Shown: positions 13,971 to 14,013 of the stretch, piece by piece
Numbering within the stretch: position 1 is the stretch's first letter
How the letters are laid out: every line of letters begins with the position of its first letter
Origin: JBNKDD01 sp050288085
Lineage (GTDB): Bacteria > Chloroflexota > Anaerolineae > Aggregatilineales > UBA3940
DNA: 14,013 nucleotides
Assembly (NCBI GenBank): GCA_050288085.1
Contig: JBNKDD010000145.1
Location: forward strand, 1 to 14,013
Direction: 5' to 3'
Notes under the pieces: model-generated
What the model saw: only the letters and a program-made list of their open reading frames with translations
What the model was told of the DNA's origin: nothing
The model's database searches: none
Translations under genes and position numbers: made by a program

Positions 13971-14013
13971 ACCTCACCCCCTTCCGAACTGCCGGTTGGC
14001 AGTTCTCTCTCCC
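13971..14013. repeat. Dispersed CCTCACCC...CTCTCCC repeat, cut by the window end
   Basis: ACCTCACCCCCTTCC is followed by a perfect hairpin, GAACTGCC (13986-13993) and GGCAGTTC (13998-14005) with a GGTT loop, then TCTCTCCC to the last base. The layout matches the repeat at 10911-10959 in the opposite orientation. It begins 51 bp after the phytol kinase-like gene and may also help end its transcript. Confidence 0.5.

Overview
The window looks like chromosomal DNA from a Chloroflexota (Anaerolineae-like) bacterium. This is an inference from: a PpgK-type polyphosphate glucokinase; TPR and HEAT repeat proteins with a single N-terminal membrane anchor and, in one case, a Thr/Pro-rich tail; Aat proteins that look closer to the cyanobacterial type than to E. 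coli; frequent GTG/TTG starts; and short GC-rich dispersed intergenic palindromes. No rRNA, tRNA, CRISPR array, transposase or phage gene was seen.

Layout. 1-1.5 kb: a membrane-anchored HEAT-repeat protein. 1.5-4.7 kb: three tandem paralogues of leucyl/phenylalanyl-tRNA-protein transferase (aat), called A, B and C here. A and B each end in a near-identical intrinsic terminator. A and C keep the catalytic Asp-Cys-Gln motif. B has Gly in place of the Asp and has also lost a basic patch expected to bind tRNA. A MITE-like nested inverted repeat lies between B and C. Behind C are two hairpins whose loops are complementary over 10 nt. 4.8-7.7 kb: a polysaccharide flippase and an anchored TPR protein, each behind a TCGACA/TATAAT promoter. 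7.8-8.8 kb (minus): ruvB. 9.0-10.2 kb (plus): an anchored serine hydrolase of the beta-lactamase/PBP4-like family. 10.3-11.7 kb (minus): an AAC(6')-like GNAT acetyltransferase and ppgK. 11.9-13.9 kb (plus): a REC-histidine kinase protein and, 28 bp downstream, a phytol/dolichol kinase family membrane protein.

How the genes fit together. Most are single-gene units or short pairs rather than one pathway. The aat cluster is the standout. Aat enzymes use aminoacyl-tRNA to add Leu or Phe to proteins with N-terminal Arg or Lys, which marks them for ClpS/ClpAP. A bacterium normally has one aat gene. Three side by side, with the middle one apparently inactivated, suggests a diversified or regulated N-degron-like system, or tRNA-dependent aminoacylation of another target. 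The two convergent gene junctions (TPR/ruvB and hydrolase/acetyltransferase) each carry a compact palindrome.
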